Source of the DNA: Hallerella sp963656065
GTDB taxonomy: Bacteria > Fibrobacterota > Fibrobacteria > Fibrobacterales > Fibrobacteraceae
DNA length: 64,000 nt
Assembly: GCA_963656065.1 (NCBI GenBank)
Contig: CAVKGV010000001.1
Span: 124,001-188,000 of the forward strand
Direction: 5' to 3'
The translations under genes and the position numbers were made by a program. Under the pieces are notes generated by a model. The model was not told where the DNA came from, made no database searches, and saw only the letters and a list, made by a program, of their open reading frames with translations. Numbering within the stretch: position 1 is the stretch's first letter; each line of letters begins with the position of its first letter. Of the stretch, positions 44,801-53,395 are shown in pieces.

Positions 44801-45443
44801 CGGCGGCCTTTTCCGCCTGTTTCTCGTATTGGCGGACCGCTGCGCGTTCATGCCGGAGATTGTCCTCGACGCGCTCCATGTTCGCCCGGATACGTTCCAA
44901 CTGGGCGAGCGATTCTTTCCGGTCCTTCTTGTACTTGCTGACGCCGGCGGCTTCTTCGAAAAGGGTTCGGCGATACTCGGGACTGTCCGCGAGAACGTTC
45001 CGGATCATCGTCTCGTTCATCTGGGAATAATTGCCCGAGCCTAGCCCCGAATCTAAAAAGAGGTTCTGGATGTCCTTGAGGCGGCATTCCTGGTTGTTTA
45101 TCAGGTATTCCGTGAGACCGTCTCGATGCGCCCTCCGCGTAATCATCACTTCGGAGTATTCGGACGAAAGGTTCCCGTCGCTGTTGTCGATGACCAGGGA
45201 AACCTCGGCGAGACTCATCGCGGCACGCTCTTCCGTTCCCGAAAAGATGACGCTCTGCATCTTGTCCATGCGAAGCACCGAAGCGCGCTGTTCCCCCAGC
45301 ACCCAGCGGATAGCATCGACGATGTTCGACTTGCCCGCTCCGTTCGGTCCGACGACAGCCGTGAGACCGCCACCCGGAAAGGTGACCTCGGTCCGCTGCG
45401 CAAACGACTTGAATCCGAAAATCTTTAGTTTGGTTATCTTCAC
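41892..45443 (-). CDS. smc: Chromosome segregation protein SMC
   Basis: The 1183-residue product is full length. Walker A is GPNGAGKSNIVDAIRWVLGE, then two long coiled coils flanking a hinge near residues 500-660 (EVYGLLGSLIRVEPEYAAAV), and the C-terminal head with ALSGGERALTAVSLLFAI and YCVLDEVDGPLDDAN. The start is GTG at 45443. SMC condenses and resolves chromosomes with ScpA and ScpB, which are not in the window. It follows a small lipoprotein gene after 31 bases and may be cotranscribed with envelope genes above it. Confidence 0.97.
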   Translation of the reverse strand: MKITKLKIFGFKSFAQRTEVTFPGGGLTAVVGPNGAGKSNIVDAIRWVLGEQRASVLRMDKMQSVIFSGTEERAAMSLAEVSLVIDNSDGNLSSEYSEVMITRRAHRDGLTEYLINNQECRLKDIQNLFLDSGLGSGNYSQMNETMIRNVLADSPEYRRTLFEEAAGVSKYKKDRKESLAQLERIRANMERVEDNLRHERAAVRQYEKQAEKAAEWKKLRNRLRELDLSVSLDKYEDCRKNLSVLNDANVRLSHEQESDKTRLVELQAKIAERELAIAGDKENLDELNREANRKELELKDLNNEFTRNRERQGAAEMGVQKYRSEISDAESQIANLKEEHDRLEEETRKLGSEEAISEREQELLREEEALQVLRDSVDELREQSQSLSEARLSSLKKANELRARWQRLDGETEMLRSNVEKWKGERSELLQKKSESEESLAVLSAGSESAQKEIELFAEQKSVREEEIESLSSALALQDEKISRTRNRMAGLESRIEVLQNMDSDAGAGANFLINGKSAEVYGLLGSLIRVEPEYAAAVEFALGNALDAVVAREPSFVNGLLDALDASRAGGSFLALDLGETPPESFPQRAGVIGAASKFVKAEAPVERLVERLLSHAILVESFSVAQELAKEFRGQKYWFLSLDGRYASTDGLVFGGHGKSESPGVLARKAEAEKYSAELESLKAELEKFADERERLGERLDEARSLLSETEESIREAQEKVRSASAAEKIHQSVLSDTERRLERLDVELGNAEERIRNAEASRSDDAELSAAEEETLRLEDAYSKVVDSLAEQDQVLKDKDEDVRELRNRVGSAQSILQNNLTRIRAIGDRIKVFQDIVAGRNREISALEIQKGELISKEKALAESIQEKDEELRRKEAERDAAQERYNIVSGDINDWRSEQNAINSKLLSRASDINDVTLRISALGTNIDRMRERIFADWEINIDHAEDVTRVEYEEKSARKEISDLRSQIKALGPVNVDMMEDFAAQKARLAEVEKQFDDLDKARASLERAIAICDERARGRFLSTFRNIQKNFQDVFGRIMINGEAKLILQEGVDPLEATIEVNARPTGKKMRGVTALSGGERALTAVSLLFAIYMEKPSPYCVLDEVDGPLDDANIGRFMELLRHFSNQTQFILVTHNKRTMAAADMLYGVTQEIKGISRIASVKLDDAVALELHRT

Positions 45444-45474
45444 GACGGCTCAAAAATAAATTAAAAGAAAAGAT

Positions 45475-45825
45475 TCATTCAAAATTTAAAACCCAAAGTC
45501 TGTTTTTTCGGGAAATTTTCGCGAGTTCGCTTCCCCCGTCAAACCGGATCTTTCCCAGATCGACGGGTATCCAGCGACCGTCCTCGTTCGCTTCGAAAAC
45601 GATGTGAAACGACCCGACAAAATCCCTTTCGTGGACATACGACAGTTCCCCGGGAGCGACTTCTTCGGGAATCCAGACCAGCGTATCGCTCTCGCCGACA
45701 ACGGAAAAGTGCCGGATAGTCCGGTCCGAAAGGTTCTTTAGCTGCAAGCGTTCCGTCGATTCCCAGACAAGATGCGTACAGGCGAAGAGCGGAAGGATCA
45801 GGATGCCCAGTAAAAGACGTTTCAT
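45475..45825 (-). CDS. Small predicted lipoprotein
   Basis: The 116-residue product has a lipoprotein signal, MKRLLLGILILPLF with lipobox LPLFAC, then a single beta-rich domain (LKNLSDRTIRHFSVVGES, SYVHERDFVGSFHIVFEANE). No family was recognised. The ATG overlaps the stop of the outer-membrane gene upstream as ATGA, so the two are coupled and probably act together in the envelope. Confidence 0.72.
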   Translation of the reverse strand: MKRLLLGILILPLFACTHLVWESTERLQLKNLSDRTIRHFSVVGESDTLVWIPEEVAPGELSYVHERDFVGSFHIVFEANEDGRWIPVDLGKIRFDGGSELAKISRKNRLWVLNFE

Positions 45826-47042
45826 TTGGCGTCCTCCCGAACGATGCCCTTAGCGGTGATTTCGCGCGGAGCGGACTGCGAACCATTTTTCGAACGCGAC
45901 GCGTTAAATTCCTTTTCGCGTTCCTCGCGGCGCTGTTTCTTCACATCGTCGTCGGTTTCGATAGTCCGGGTGATCATCGGCGAGGACTTCGCCCCGTTCA
46001 AGCCGATAAACTTGTCAAAAATTCTCTCGATTCCGAAGTGGAACTGCACGACAAAGGTTCCCCGCAGCCCGAAGACATTCTCGATTTCGTTTACATGGTT
46101 GTAGGCTACTCGCACAAAGGGAAGCGTGAGTCCGCCGCCCCAGATCAAATCTCCGTTATCCTTGCGGTAACATGTCAAATCGACGGAAACAACCTTGGAA
46201 GGATCCGGATAGTATTTGAGCGCAAAAAAGCGGACGGCCCTGTCGGGAAAATAGAAAGCGAGTTCCCCGTAAAGTCTTTGCGCAAAGAGGTTCTGCTCCC
46301 AGAAAATCCGGACGGAATCCCGGACATGGGACTTTCCGCTGTAAAAAGCTAGATCCAGGTTCGGCAGGCAGGTCGCCGGTCCCGAAGATTTTCCGTTCAG
46401 GATTTCCTTGGATTCCAGATTCAGCGAAAGGCGCAGATGGCGAAAATCCGAGTGGTGAAAGCTCGTCTGCACCGACACGGGACCGAATACGGCCATCGCC
46501 CATTCAAAAAGGCTGTCGGATTCCGCTTCATAGACTTTTCCCACGTGTTCGGGGTTCGTGTACTGGATACCGCCGGCAAAACCAAAATCTTTCCGCGGAC
46601 TTGCCAAGGAAAAACCCGCCGTCTGTACGCTCCGAATCAGGGAAAATTCGCTGTAATGCGGAAACAGCAAAAAATCCTCGCTGTCCCAGCCATGGCGTTC
46701 CACCCACCAGAGCGCCCCCAGATCCCAGCCGCTCTTCCCCAGCTCTTCCGCAAAATAACCGGCAAAATTCTGCCGCATCACATAGCCTTCGTGCTTTCCG
46801 AAATCCGTTGAAAGCATTGACTGGTTCGGCAGCGGAAAATAATACAGGTTTAGCCCGACATAGCCATCGACGCCCGGTCGGAAAACCGACCCGAATTCCC
46901 GGAGCTGCAAATCGCGGACAGCGTTTCCGCCAAGAGACACGCCGGCAGTCGAAACATTTCCCGCAAAAGAAAGGGAAACAAGAAACAGCATGCATCGAAC
47001 GATGCACGCCGCTCCAAGCTTTTTTCCCTCGAAGGATTTCAT
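45822..47042 (-). CDS. Predicted outer-membrane protein of unknown function
   Basis: The 406-residue product has a signal peptide (cut near SFAGNVSTA), a long stretch of alternating strands with many Tyr, Phe and Trp residues (VDGYVGLNLYYFPLPNQS, GWDLGALWWVERHG), and a charged C-terminal tail of about 60 residues (VKKQRREEREKEF). The barrel part ends before the tail. No family was recognised. Its ATG directly follows the TAG of the DUF2062-DUF1015 gene, and its stop overlaps the small lipoprotein. Confidence 0.65.
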   Translation of the reverse strand: MKSFEGKKLGAACIVRCMLFLVSLSFAGNVSTAGVSLGGNAVRDLQLREFGSVFRPGVDGYVGLNLYYFPLPNQSMLSTDFGKHEGYVMRQNFAGYFAEELGKSGWDLGALWWVERHGWDSEDFLLFPHYSEFSLIRSVQTAGFSLASPRKDFGFAGGIQYTNPEHVGKVYEAESDSLFEWAMAVFGPVSVQTSFHHSDFRHLRLSLNLESKEILNGKSSGPATCLPNLDLAFYSGKSHVRDSVRIFWEQNLFAQRLYGELAFYFPDRAVRFFALKYYPDPSKVVSVDLTCYRKDNGDLIWGGGLTLPFVRVAYNHVNEIENVFGLRGTFVVQFHFGIERIFDKFIGLNGAKSSPMITRTIETDDDVKKQRREEREKEFNASRSKNGSQSAPREITAKGIVREDAK

Positions 47043-48872
47043 CTAGTCCAGCGTATGGACAAGCAGTCCGTCGCGGAGTTTCGGTTCAAACCACGTACTC
47101 TTCGGAGGCATGATTTCTCCCGCATCCGCGATGTCCATCAGCTGATCGAGAGTGGTCGGATACATGGCGAACGCAACAGCCCAATCCCCGGAATTGACGC
47201 GTTTTTCCAGTTCGGAAAGTCCGCGGATTCCGCCGACGAAATCGATGTTCTTTGCAGTCCGTGGATCATCGACCCCGAAGAGAGGCTTTAACACCAACTT
47301 TTGGAGAAGCGATACATCGAGGCTATCGACCGGTCCCAGGTTTTTCAGGTATTCCGGTTTGAAGGCGCAGGAATACCATTTTCCCTGCAGATACATGTTC
47401 ACCACGTTCTGCTTTTCCGGGTGTGCGGCTCCGGGCAATTCGCTGACCGTGCAAACCTCGCCGAGTCTATTCAGGAACTCTTCCGGGGTGCGCCCGTTCA
47501 AATCCTTGAGGACGCGGTTGTAATCCATGATCTTGAGCTGCGTGCTCGGGAAAAGGATCGCAAGGTAACGGTTGTATTCCTCGGAACCCGTATTGTTCGG
47601 ATTCTGGGATGCCCGATATCCCGCAGCCCGGGCACCAGCCGCACTCCGGTGATGACCGTCCGCAATATAGCTGACGGGAACCGCATCAAAAGCCCGGCAG
47701 ATTTTTTCGATTTCGGCATCGTCTTCGATCACCCAGACCGTATGCCCGAAGCCGTCGCCTTCCGTGACAAAGTCATAGACGGGCTTACGACGGATGATTT
47801 CGGAGAGAAGGGCGAACTGTCCGTTGTCGCGGTAAGTGAGGAAAACAGGTCCCGTGTTGGAATTCGTTGCGAGGACGTGACGCAAACGGTCGTCTTCCTT
47901 GTCCTTGCGCGTCAGCTCGTGCTTCTTGATGATACCGTCGAAATAATCCTTGGCGGGAACCGTGCAGACAAGACCGTACTGTTCCCGTCCGTTCATCGTC
48001 TGGCGGTAAACGTAGAGGCAATTCTTCTTGTCGAACGCGATGACGCCGTCCTTGATAAACCTGTCAAGGTTTTCCTTCGCGTGGGCATAGACCCTCGGAT
48101 CGTAGGCATCGACGGAATCGGGAAGTTCCAGTTCGGCGCGCGTAATGCGCAGGTAGGAATACGGAAGGTTCTGCGCCATTTCCTTCGCCTCTTCGCGGTT
48201 CATCACGTCGTAAGGAAGTGCGGAAATATCCTTCGCCTGGAGAGGATTTACCGGGCGGAGTGCTTTGAACGGAAAGATATGCATATGTTTTCCTTTTTGC
48301 TTGGCTTCTTTCAAGACAACCTCGTCTTCCGAGATCAGCTCGTGGATATACTTGTTCTTCACCTGGATGTGCTTGCGCTTGCGGTAGGAAACGATAAAAT
48401 AGGCGGCGATTCCAAAGGCGAGAGCAAAGACAAAGGCGACAATCGTGATTCCGAGGAGAAACGCGAGCAGGTGCCCCGAAGCTTCGTTCCACAGCTTCGA
48501 CACGACATCGACCACGTTCCGGAACGAGACCCCTTCAATCTCCTTGAGAAAGTCGAACGAAATCTGTTCGGGCTGGAGAATTTTCCGACCGATAAAGTAA
48601 CCCGCCGGATAGAAAAAGCCAAACTGAGTCAGAGGGTTTGCGACAAACGAAGCGACGACCCCGGGAACCTTGGGGAGCCTGAAAAGCGCACATACGGCGA
48701 CAGTCAGGATGATGGCAATGCCGATTGTCGGCCAGATGCCGATGAAAACTCCAGCAAAAACGGAAAGAGAAACCAGGAAGGCATCCATGCGCTTGGGAAA
48801 CATCCGGTTGAAATAAACGCGCGAAATGCGCTTGAAGCGGGATTCGTTCGATTTCTTTCGCCTGTTGTTCAT
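47043..48872 (-). CDS. DUF2062-DUF1015 fusion protein
   Basis: The 609-residue product joins two known domains. Residues 1-175 match DUF2062, with membrane helices (GVFIGIWPTIGIAIILTVAV, FLLGITIVAFVFALAFGIAA). Residues about 200-609 match DUF1015, beginning FPFKALRPVNPLQAKDISAL and including YIADGHHRSAAGARAAGYRA. DUF2062 proteins are membrane-bound with an unknown role, often near lipid or glycan genes; DUF1015 is a cytoplasmic ParB/serine-kinase-like fold. The fusion places the DUF1015 activity at the inner membrane. A GGAGG lies ten bases before the ATG. Confidence 0.85.
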   Translation of the reverse strand: MNNRRKKSNESRFKRISRVYFNRMFPKRMDAFLVSLSVFAGVFIGIWPTIGIAIILTVAVCALFRLPKVPGVVASFVANPLTQFGFFYPAGYFIGRKILQPEQISFDFLKEIEGVSFRNVVDVVSKLWNEASGHLLAFLLGITIVAFVFALAFGIAAYFIVSYRKRKHIQVKNKYIHELISEDEVVLKEAKQKGKHMHIFPFKALRPVNPLQAKDISALPYDVMNREEAKEMAQNLPYSYLRITRAELELPDSVDAYDPRVYAHAKENLDRFIKDGVIAFDKKNCLYVYRQTMNGREQYGLVCTVPAKDYFDGIIKKHELTRKDKEDDRLRHVLATNSNTGPVFLTYRDNGQFALLSEIIRRKPVYDFVTEGDGFGHTVWVIEDDAEIEKICRAFDAVPVSYIADGHHRSAAGARAAGYRASQNPNNTGSEEYNRYLAILFPSTQLKIMDYNRVLKDLNGRTPEEFLNRLGEVCTVSELPGAAHPEKQNVVNMYLQGKWYSCAFKPEYLKNLGPVDSLDVSLLQKLVLKPLFGVDDPRTAKNIDFVGGIRGLSELEKRVNSGDWAVAFAMYPTTLDQLMDIADAGEIMPPKSTWFEPKLRDGLLVHTLD

Positions 48873-48922
48873 TCGTGAGGCACCTCCAAGAATTTGGAAA
48901 TAAAATAGAAAATTTTAAAAGC

Positions 48923-51124
48923 CTAGCGGTTCTTTTTCAAAACCCCGCGCACGACATCGCGACCGCCGGAAAAACCGCGCAACAGATGCCGCTGCATCAA
49001 GAGGAAGAGGATTATCACGGGAAGGGTGGAAAGAGTCGCCGCGGCCATCATCAGGTCAAAGCGCGAACCGAACTGTCCAAAGAAGAGCCGCATCCCGACA
49101 GGAATCGTCGCCGAGGAAAGATCTAGCGAAAACACCCAGGCGAGCATCAGTTCGTCCCACGAAAGAATAAAGATATAGACGCCCGTCGTTAAAATTCCCG
49201 GAAGCGCCGACGGAAGCGCAACCCGGAAAAACGCGGAAAGCGGCGTACAGCCATCCATCAGGGCGGCTTCCTCGATTTCGCGTGGCTGTATCCGGAACAT
49301 GTTGAAAAGAATCCAGGTCGCCATCGGAAGGTATAGCGCCGAATAGAGCAGAATGATGCCGAGCTTCGTATTCAGCAGGTGAATCGGCGTGTGAATCTGC
49401 AGATAGGAAAGAATCAAGAACGCCGGGATGAGGAAGAGGATGTTCGGAATGACCTGGCTTGCGACAAGGCCTCCGTTAAGGATATTGCGGTGTCGAAACG
49501 ACATGCGGGCGAGCCCGTATCCTGCCAGGGAGCCGAGAAAAAGGCATATCAGGACCGTCGAGAGGCAGATGACAAGCGAGTTCGAGAGGAAGCGTCCAAA
49601 AGGAATCATCCGCCACAGATCTTCGTAGTTGCGGAAGTGCAAGCGAATCCTTCCAGCGGGAAGCGTGAAACTCTCTTCGACCTTTTCCGTTTTCATCCGG
49701 ACTTTCGCAAGCTTTCCGTTCTGCATCCCGACAAGGATGTCTTCCCCATCGATGAAAAGGCTTGTCGCCGTTCCGCCGACCGAAACGGATCTTTGCGATT
49801 TCACCTCGGAAAGCAAATCCCAAATGTTCATGGAGACGAGCCCGTCGGAAATGCCAAAAAACACTTCGCCTTCAAAGCTCTTTACCGCCGAGATGTCCGA
49901 CGGAAACAGGCGGGAATCCGCATAGAGCCGCTTCACGGCCTGTCCCGCCCGAAAATCAAAAAAGACGATTTCCCTGCCGCAGGAAAAAATCACCGAGCTG
50001 CGGTTTACGACAGAAAGCCTCAGGTCGCGCCCGTTGTAGAAAGGAAGCCCAGATTCTCCGAAAAGATAGTTCGAAAGGACCTTTTTATCCTGGATATCGA
50101 CGAGCGAAAAGCCCTGGTCGTTCACTACGAGAACTTCCCGGTCGGATACCCGCAAGATCCGCTGCACGGCACTCGACGGAAGCCCGCTTTGCGGCGTCAC
50201 CCAATGGATGACCTTTTCGGGATTATCCTTTTCGACAATGGCGATTCCCGGAAACTGTTCCCACCACATTCCCACGCACAGATACTTGCCGGCGACCGTA
50301 ACGGACACGCCGTGATCGCTTGTCGGGATGCGGTTCACCCAGATAGGCGTCCAAGAAATCTGGCGGTAAATGGTGAGCATCGAAGGGATCCTTTCCGCCA
50401 GGCACCAGCGGAAAAGTTCGCGGTTTTCAAAAGATGTGCGGTTTTTCTTTTTTAAAAGTCTGCCGATCGCCGGATTCACCCAGTCCGTTTTTTCCTGCCA
50501 CTCGGAAAGCACGCGGGAAAGGAGTTTCGGGTTTTCGAGAATCCCGTTTAGCGAACCCACAAGCGCACTGTCCCGAGGAAACGATTTTCCCAAGACATCC
50601 GAAAGCGTCCACCTGGAATTTTCGACAAGCGGGACCGAGTCGAGCATCGCGCCAAGCCTTGCAAATTCATTTTCCGGAGTCTGGTTCAAGACAACACGGA
50701 ACGGGGTGAAATCGCTCTGCACAAAAGATTTCTTGAAATCACGGAATGTCCAGGCGCGCTTTTTCTGCAACCGCCGGGGATCGATAGAAAGCAGCCCCCC
50801 GTCCGACGAAAAGGCGTAAAGGCTAGAACTGTCGCGGGCATACGCCACGGTCGTCGTACGCATGTCCAGACTCTTGGGTGAATTTTCGAGCGAGCCCTTC
50901 TCGAAACGGTAAAGTTGCCCGTGAAGCGTACCGGCAACAAGGGCTCCGTCCGGAAGCTTTTCGAAAAAGGCGAGATCGTTCGGGTAGGAATCCGGCAGAA
51001 TTTTTCCCTGCATGATTTCACTCGCCCCGAGTAGTGAGCTCCATACCATCCACAAAAGCGGAAGGATGTTCAGAAGGGCGAATATCCAGGCAAAAACCTT
51101 AACCATCCAGCGTATCCCTTGCAA
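48923..51124 (-). CDS. MalG-type ABC permease with large propeller-like extracytoplasmic insert
   Basis: The 733-residue product is far larger than a CUT1 permease (about 280). A first membrane helix (residues 8-30) is followed by roughly 460 extra residues with beta-propeller features, including TPQSGLPSSAVQRIL, which resembles the Reg_prop repeat of sensor propellers. The last 220 residues are a normal permease: FGRFLSNSLVICLSTVLICL and the EAA loop EEAALMDGCTPLSAFFRVAL. The insert should lie outside the inner membrane. It overlaps the MalF-type gene by 26 bases. It probably moves a sugar; the insert may sense it. Confidence 0.88.
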   Translation of the reverse strand: MQGIRWMVKVFAWIFALLNILPLLWMVWSSLLGASEIMQGKILPDSYPNDLAFFEKLPDGALVAGTLHGQLYRFEKGSLENSPKSLDMRTTTVAYARDSSSLYAFSSDGGLLSIDPRRLQKKRAWTFRDFKKSFVQSDFTPFRVVLNQTPENEFARLGAMLDSVPLVENSRWTLSDVLGKSFPRDSALVGSLNGILENPKLLSRVLSEWQEKTDWVNPAIGRLLKKKNRTSFENRELFRWCLAERIPSMLTIYRQISWTPIWVNRIPTSDHGVSVTVAGKYLCVGMWWEQFPGIAIVEKDNPEKVIHWVTPQSGLPSSAVQRILRVSDREVLVVNDQGFSLVDIQDKKVLSNYLFGESGLPFYNGRDLRLSVVNRSSVIFSCGREIVFFDFRAGQAVKRLYADSRLFPSDISAVKSFEGEVFFGISDGLVSMNIWDLLSEVKSQRSVSVGGTATSLFIDGEDILVGMQNGKLAKVRMKTEKVEESFTLPAGRIRLHFRNYEDLWRMIPFGRFLSNSLVICLSTVLICLFLGSLAGYGLARMSFRHRNILNGGLVASQVIPNILFLIPAFLILSYLQIHTPIHLLNTKLGIILLYSALYLPMATWILFNMFRIQPREIEEAALMDGCTPLSAFFRVALPSALPGILTTGVYIFILSWDELMLAWVFSLDLSSATIPVGMRLFFGQFGSRFDLMMAAATLSTLPVIILFLLMQRHLLRGFSGGRDVVRGVLKKNR

Positions 51125-52037
51125 AAGCCCTATACCAGAGATTCACGCAGAGAAGCATAAAAGACATCATCAGCGTACCGAGCGCCGCTCCCGCACCGAA
51201 ATTCCAGGTAGAAAAAGACGTTCGGTAGAGATATGTCATCATCAGGTCGCCGAATTTTCCCGGAAAGCCCGCTCCGTTCCCGAACATCATCGCCACGAGA
51301 TTGAAACTATACATATTGATGATGAGTGTTTCCAGAACGACCAGGGCAAAGACCGGTCGAAGCATCGGGAGCGTAATCCGGAGAAATCGGTCGCGAAGCG
51401 GAATGCCGTCAAGTTCCGCCGCTTCATAGATGTCGCGCGGAATCGCGGCAAGCCCCGAAAGGAACATCATCATGCAGAACGGCCAGTTGCGCCAGATGGC
51501 AGGAACGATAATCGCCCAGATGGTGTTCGGACCGGTGAGCCAGTTGGGCTTGATAAGCGTACCGTCGGCGGTATATTTCCAGGCCGCACCGAAAAGCCCG
51601 GAAATTTTGTCCCAGTGGAGAAAATCGAAGAGGATCATGTTCACGATGCCTTCGTCCTGCAACCACATGAATCCCCACAGAAGCCCGGCGATATAAGTCG
51701 GAACGACCCACGAAACCATCAGCATGGTCCGGACGATTCCCGCCGACGGAAACTTCTGCGAAACGAGGAGCGCACCGAAAAGGCCGAGAAAGATGCAGCC
51801 GCCCGAAACGCAAACGGTATAGATGAGCGTGTTGCGGACCGCATCGAAAAGGCCCTCGCCCGCAGCGGAAGAAACCGCCGAGACGAAGTTCCCGACACGG
51901 AACTGTACGCCGGACAGGTCAGAAGCGCCCGGTTCCACGGAAAAAAACGGCAGTACGACGCCGAAAAGAACGGGCACAAAAAAGAACACCGAAAGGAAAA
52001 GGACTAGAGGCAAGACAAACAGGTAGCGCCGCTCCAT
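51099..52037 (-). CDS. MalF/UgpA-type sugar ABC transporter permease
   Basis: The 312-residue product has six predicted membrane helices and the CUT1 permease EAA loop YEAAELDGIPLRDRFLRITL. WVVPTYIAGLLWGFMWLQDE fits the family. It forms the channel with the MalG-type protein and is driven by the MalK-type ATPase. The start ATG overlaps the stop of the binding-protein gene as TGATG. A short periplasmic stretch after helix 1 replaces the long loop of MalF. Substrate is inferred to be a sugar. Confidence 0.92.
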   Translation of the reverse strand: MERRYLFVLPLVLFLSVFFFVPVLFGVVLPFFSVEPGASDLSGVQFRVGNFVSAVSSAAGEGLFDAVRNTLIYTVCVSGGCIFLGLFGALLVSQKFPSAGIVRTMLMVSWVVPTYIAGLLWGFMWLQDEGIVNMILFDFLHWDKISGLFGAAWKYTADGTLIKPNWLTGPNTIWAIIVPAIWRNWPFCMMMFLSGLAAIPRDIYEAAELDGIPLRDRFLRITLPMLRPVFALVVLETLIINMYSFNLVAMMFGNGAGFPGKFGDLMMTYLYRTSFSTWNFGAGAALGTLMMSFMLLCVNLWYRAFARDTLDG

Positions 52038-53395
52038 CAGTCCTCCCCGATTTGCCGCCGGATGAAACGGTTGACTTCCTCATCCGCAGCACGGATTTCG
52101 TCAAGAATTTCCTTTTCCGGCCAGACATTTTCCGGACTCGACGTTATCAGATCGAAAATGTTCCCAAAACGGCGCAAAAGGATTTCCGTTTCGATTTCGC
52201 CCCAGTAAGGGACAGCCGGATAGGATCGCAAATGGAATATCATCTGCTGGAAAACTTCCCTGCAGGCGTCTTCCTTGAAAAAAGGATACTCGTATGTCGA
52301 AAGGAGCGCGGGGAGAAATCCCGCCAAACGGGCAAGCGAAAGCTGGACATCGGAACGGGCGGACAGATACTTGACAAGAGCCATCGCGGCACGCCGATGC
52401 GGAGAGAAGCGAAAGACGGACAGGTTCGACCCGCCGGCAAAATAATACGGTTCGTTTCCGGGAGGCGCGGACGGGGGCAGCATACAAGAATAATTTCTCG
52501 CCGTGACATTTTTTGACGACCCGCCCAAAAAGCGGGGACTGTCCAGATAAAGGGTCTTGTTCGTCACGTCAAACCAGAAAGCGAGGCGGCCTTCATCAAA
52601 ATCCATGCTGACCTGGTTTGTATTCCTTGAAAGATTCCTCCGGTTGTTCAATCCGTCCCGGACAAGTCCCAGATAAAACAGGATTCCGTTTTCGCTTTCC
52701 TTCGAAGCCAGCCGGCTTTCATGCGCGGTCGAATCGAGAAAATCCCCGCCGGCGCCCCAAATCCACGGGGCAAAGTTGTGGATAACATTCCAATCGTGTT
52801 TTCCGGGATAGCCAATCGGGAATATCGGGAGACCTTCGATTTTCAGGTTCGCCTCCCGAATTCGCGAAAGCGCACTTCGAAAATCGTTCCTGTTCCGGAT
52901 TTTCCGCGGATCGATGCCGATTTTCGAAAGGACATCCCTCCGAAAATAGAGCGGGCGCACATCCAGAAACCAGGGAATGGACGTAACGTGGCTTCCGCCG
53001 ACAGGCCGTGCGAACTTCATGGAAACGGGAGCGAAAATGGAATCCCCGCCGGCGGCTTCGAGCAGGGAATCCAGCGGAAGGAGAGCGTCCATCGCCGAAA
53101 TCGACGCCGCCCAGGTAGTCGGCATCTGGATAACGTCCGGACCGCTCTGGGTTGAAGCCGCAGCCGTTATCCGCGTCCATGCGACGCTCCAATCGAGAAC
53201 GGTCACCTGGACCTCGATCCCCGGATTTTCCAGCTCGAAATTGCGCAACAGGTGCCGCATATCCGCCAACGGGTCCGGGCTGTTGGGCATTATCCAGAAT
53301 TGCAGGACTTCCTTCCGATCCGAATCGTCCGATGCGCATCCGAGAAGCAAGACGGCAAAAAGAAGAATCGCCAGGATGTTTCGCAATGAACGCAT
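52037..53395 (-). CDS. Sugar ABC transporter solute-binding lipoprotein (family 1)
   Basis: ATG at 53395 overlaps the stop of the ATPase gene (TGATG) and gives 452 residues: signal MRSLRNILAILLFAVLLLGC with lipobox LLLGC, then the binding fold with LQFWIMPNSPDPLADMRHLL, GPDVIQMPTTW and GYPGKHDWNVIHNFAPWIWG. Such proteins capture sugars and pass them to MalFG-type permeases. The much longer frame upstream lies in the ATPase gene and lacks a signal. Ligand unknown; aromatic residues suggest an oligosaccharide. Confidence 0.92.
   Translation of the reverse strand: MRSLRNILAILLFAVLLLGCASDDSDRKEVLQFWIMPNSPDPLADMRHLLRNFELENPGIEVQVTVLDWSVAWTRITAAASTQSGPDVIQMPTTWAASISAMDALLPLDSLLEAAGGDSIFAPVSMKFARPVGGSHVTSIPWFLDVRPLYFRRDVLSKIGIDPRKIRNRNDFRSALSRIREANLKIEGLPIFPIGYPGKHDWNVIHNFAPWIWGAGGDFLDSTAHESRLASKESENGILFYLGLVRDGLNNRRNLSRNTNQVSMDFDEGRLAFWFDVTNKTLYLDSPRFLGGSSKNVTARNYSCMLPPSAPPGNEPYYFAGGSNLSVFRFSPHRRAAMALVKYLSARSDVQLSLARLAGFLPALLSTYEYPFFKEDACREVFQQMIFHLRSYPAVPYWGEIETEILLRRFGNIFDLITSSPENVWPEKEILDEIRAADEEVNRFIRRQIGED

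Noticed and set aside
47301..48878. Plus-strand open frame of 525 codons
   Set aside because: It is antisense to the DUF2062-DUF1015 gene; the product has no recognisable motifs.
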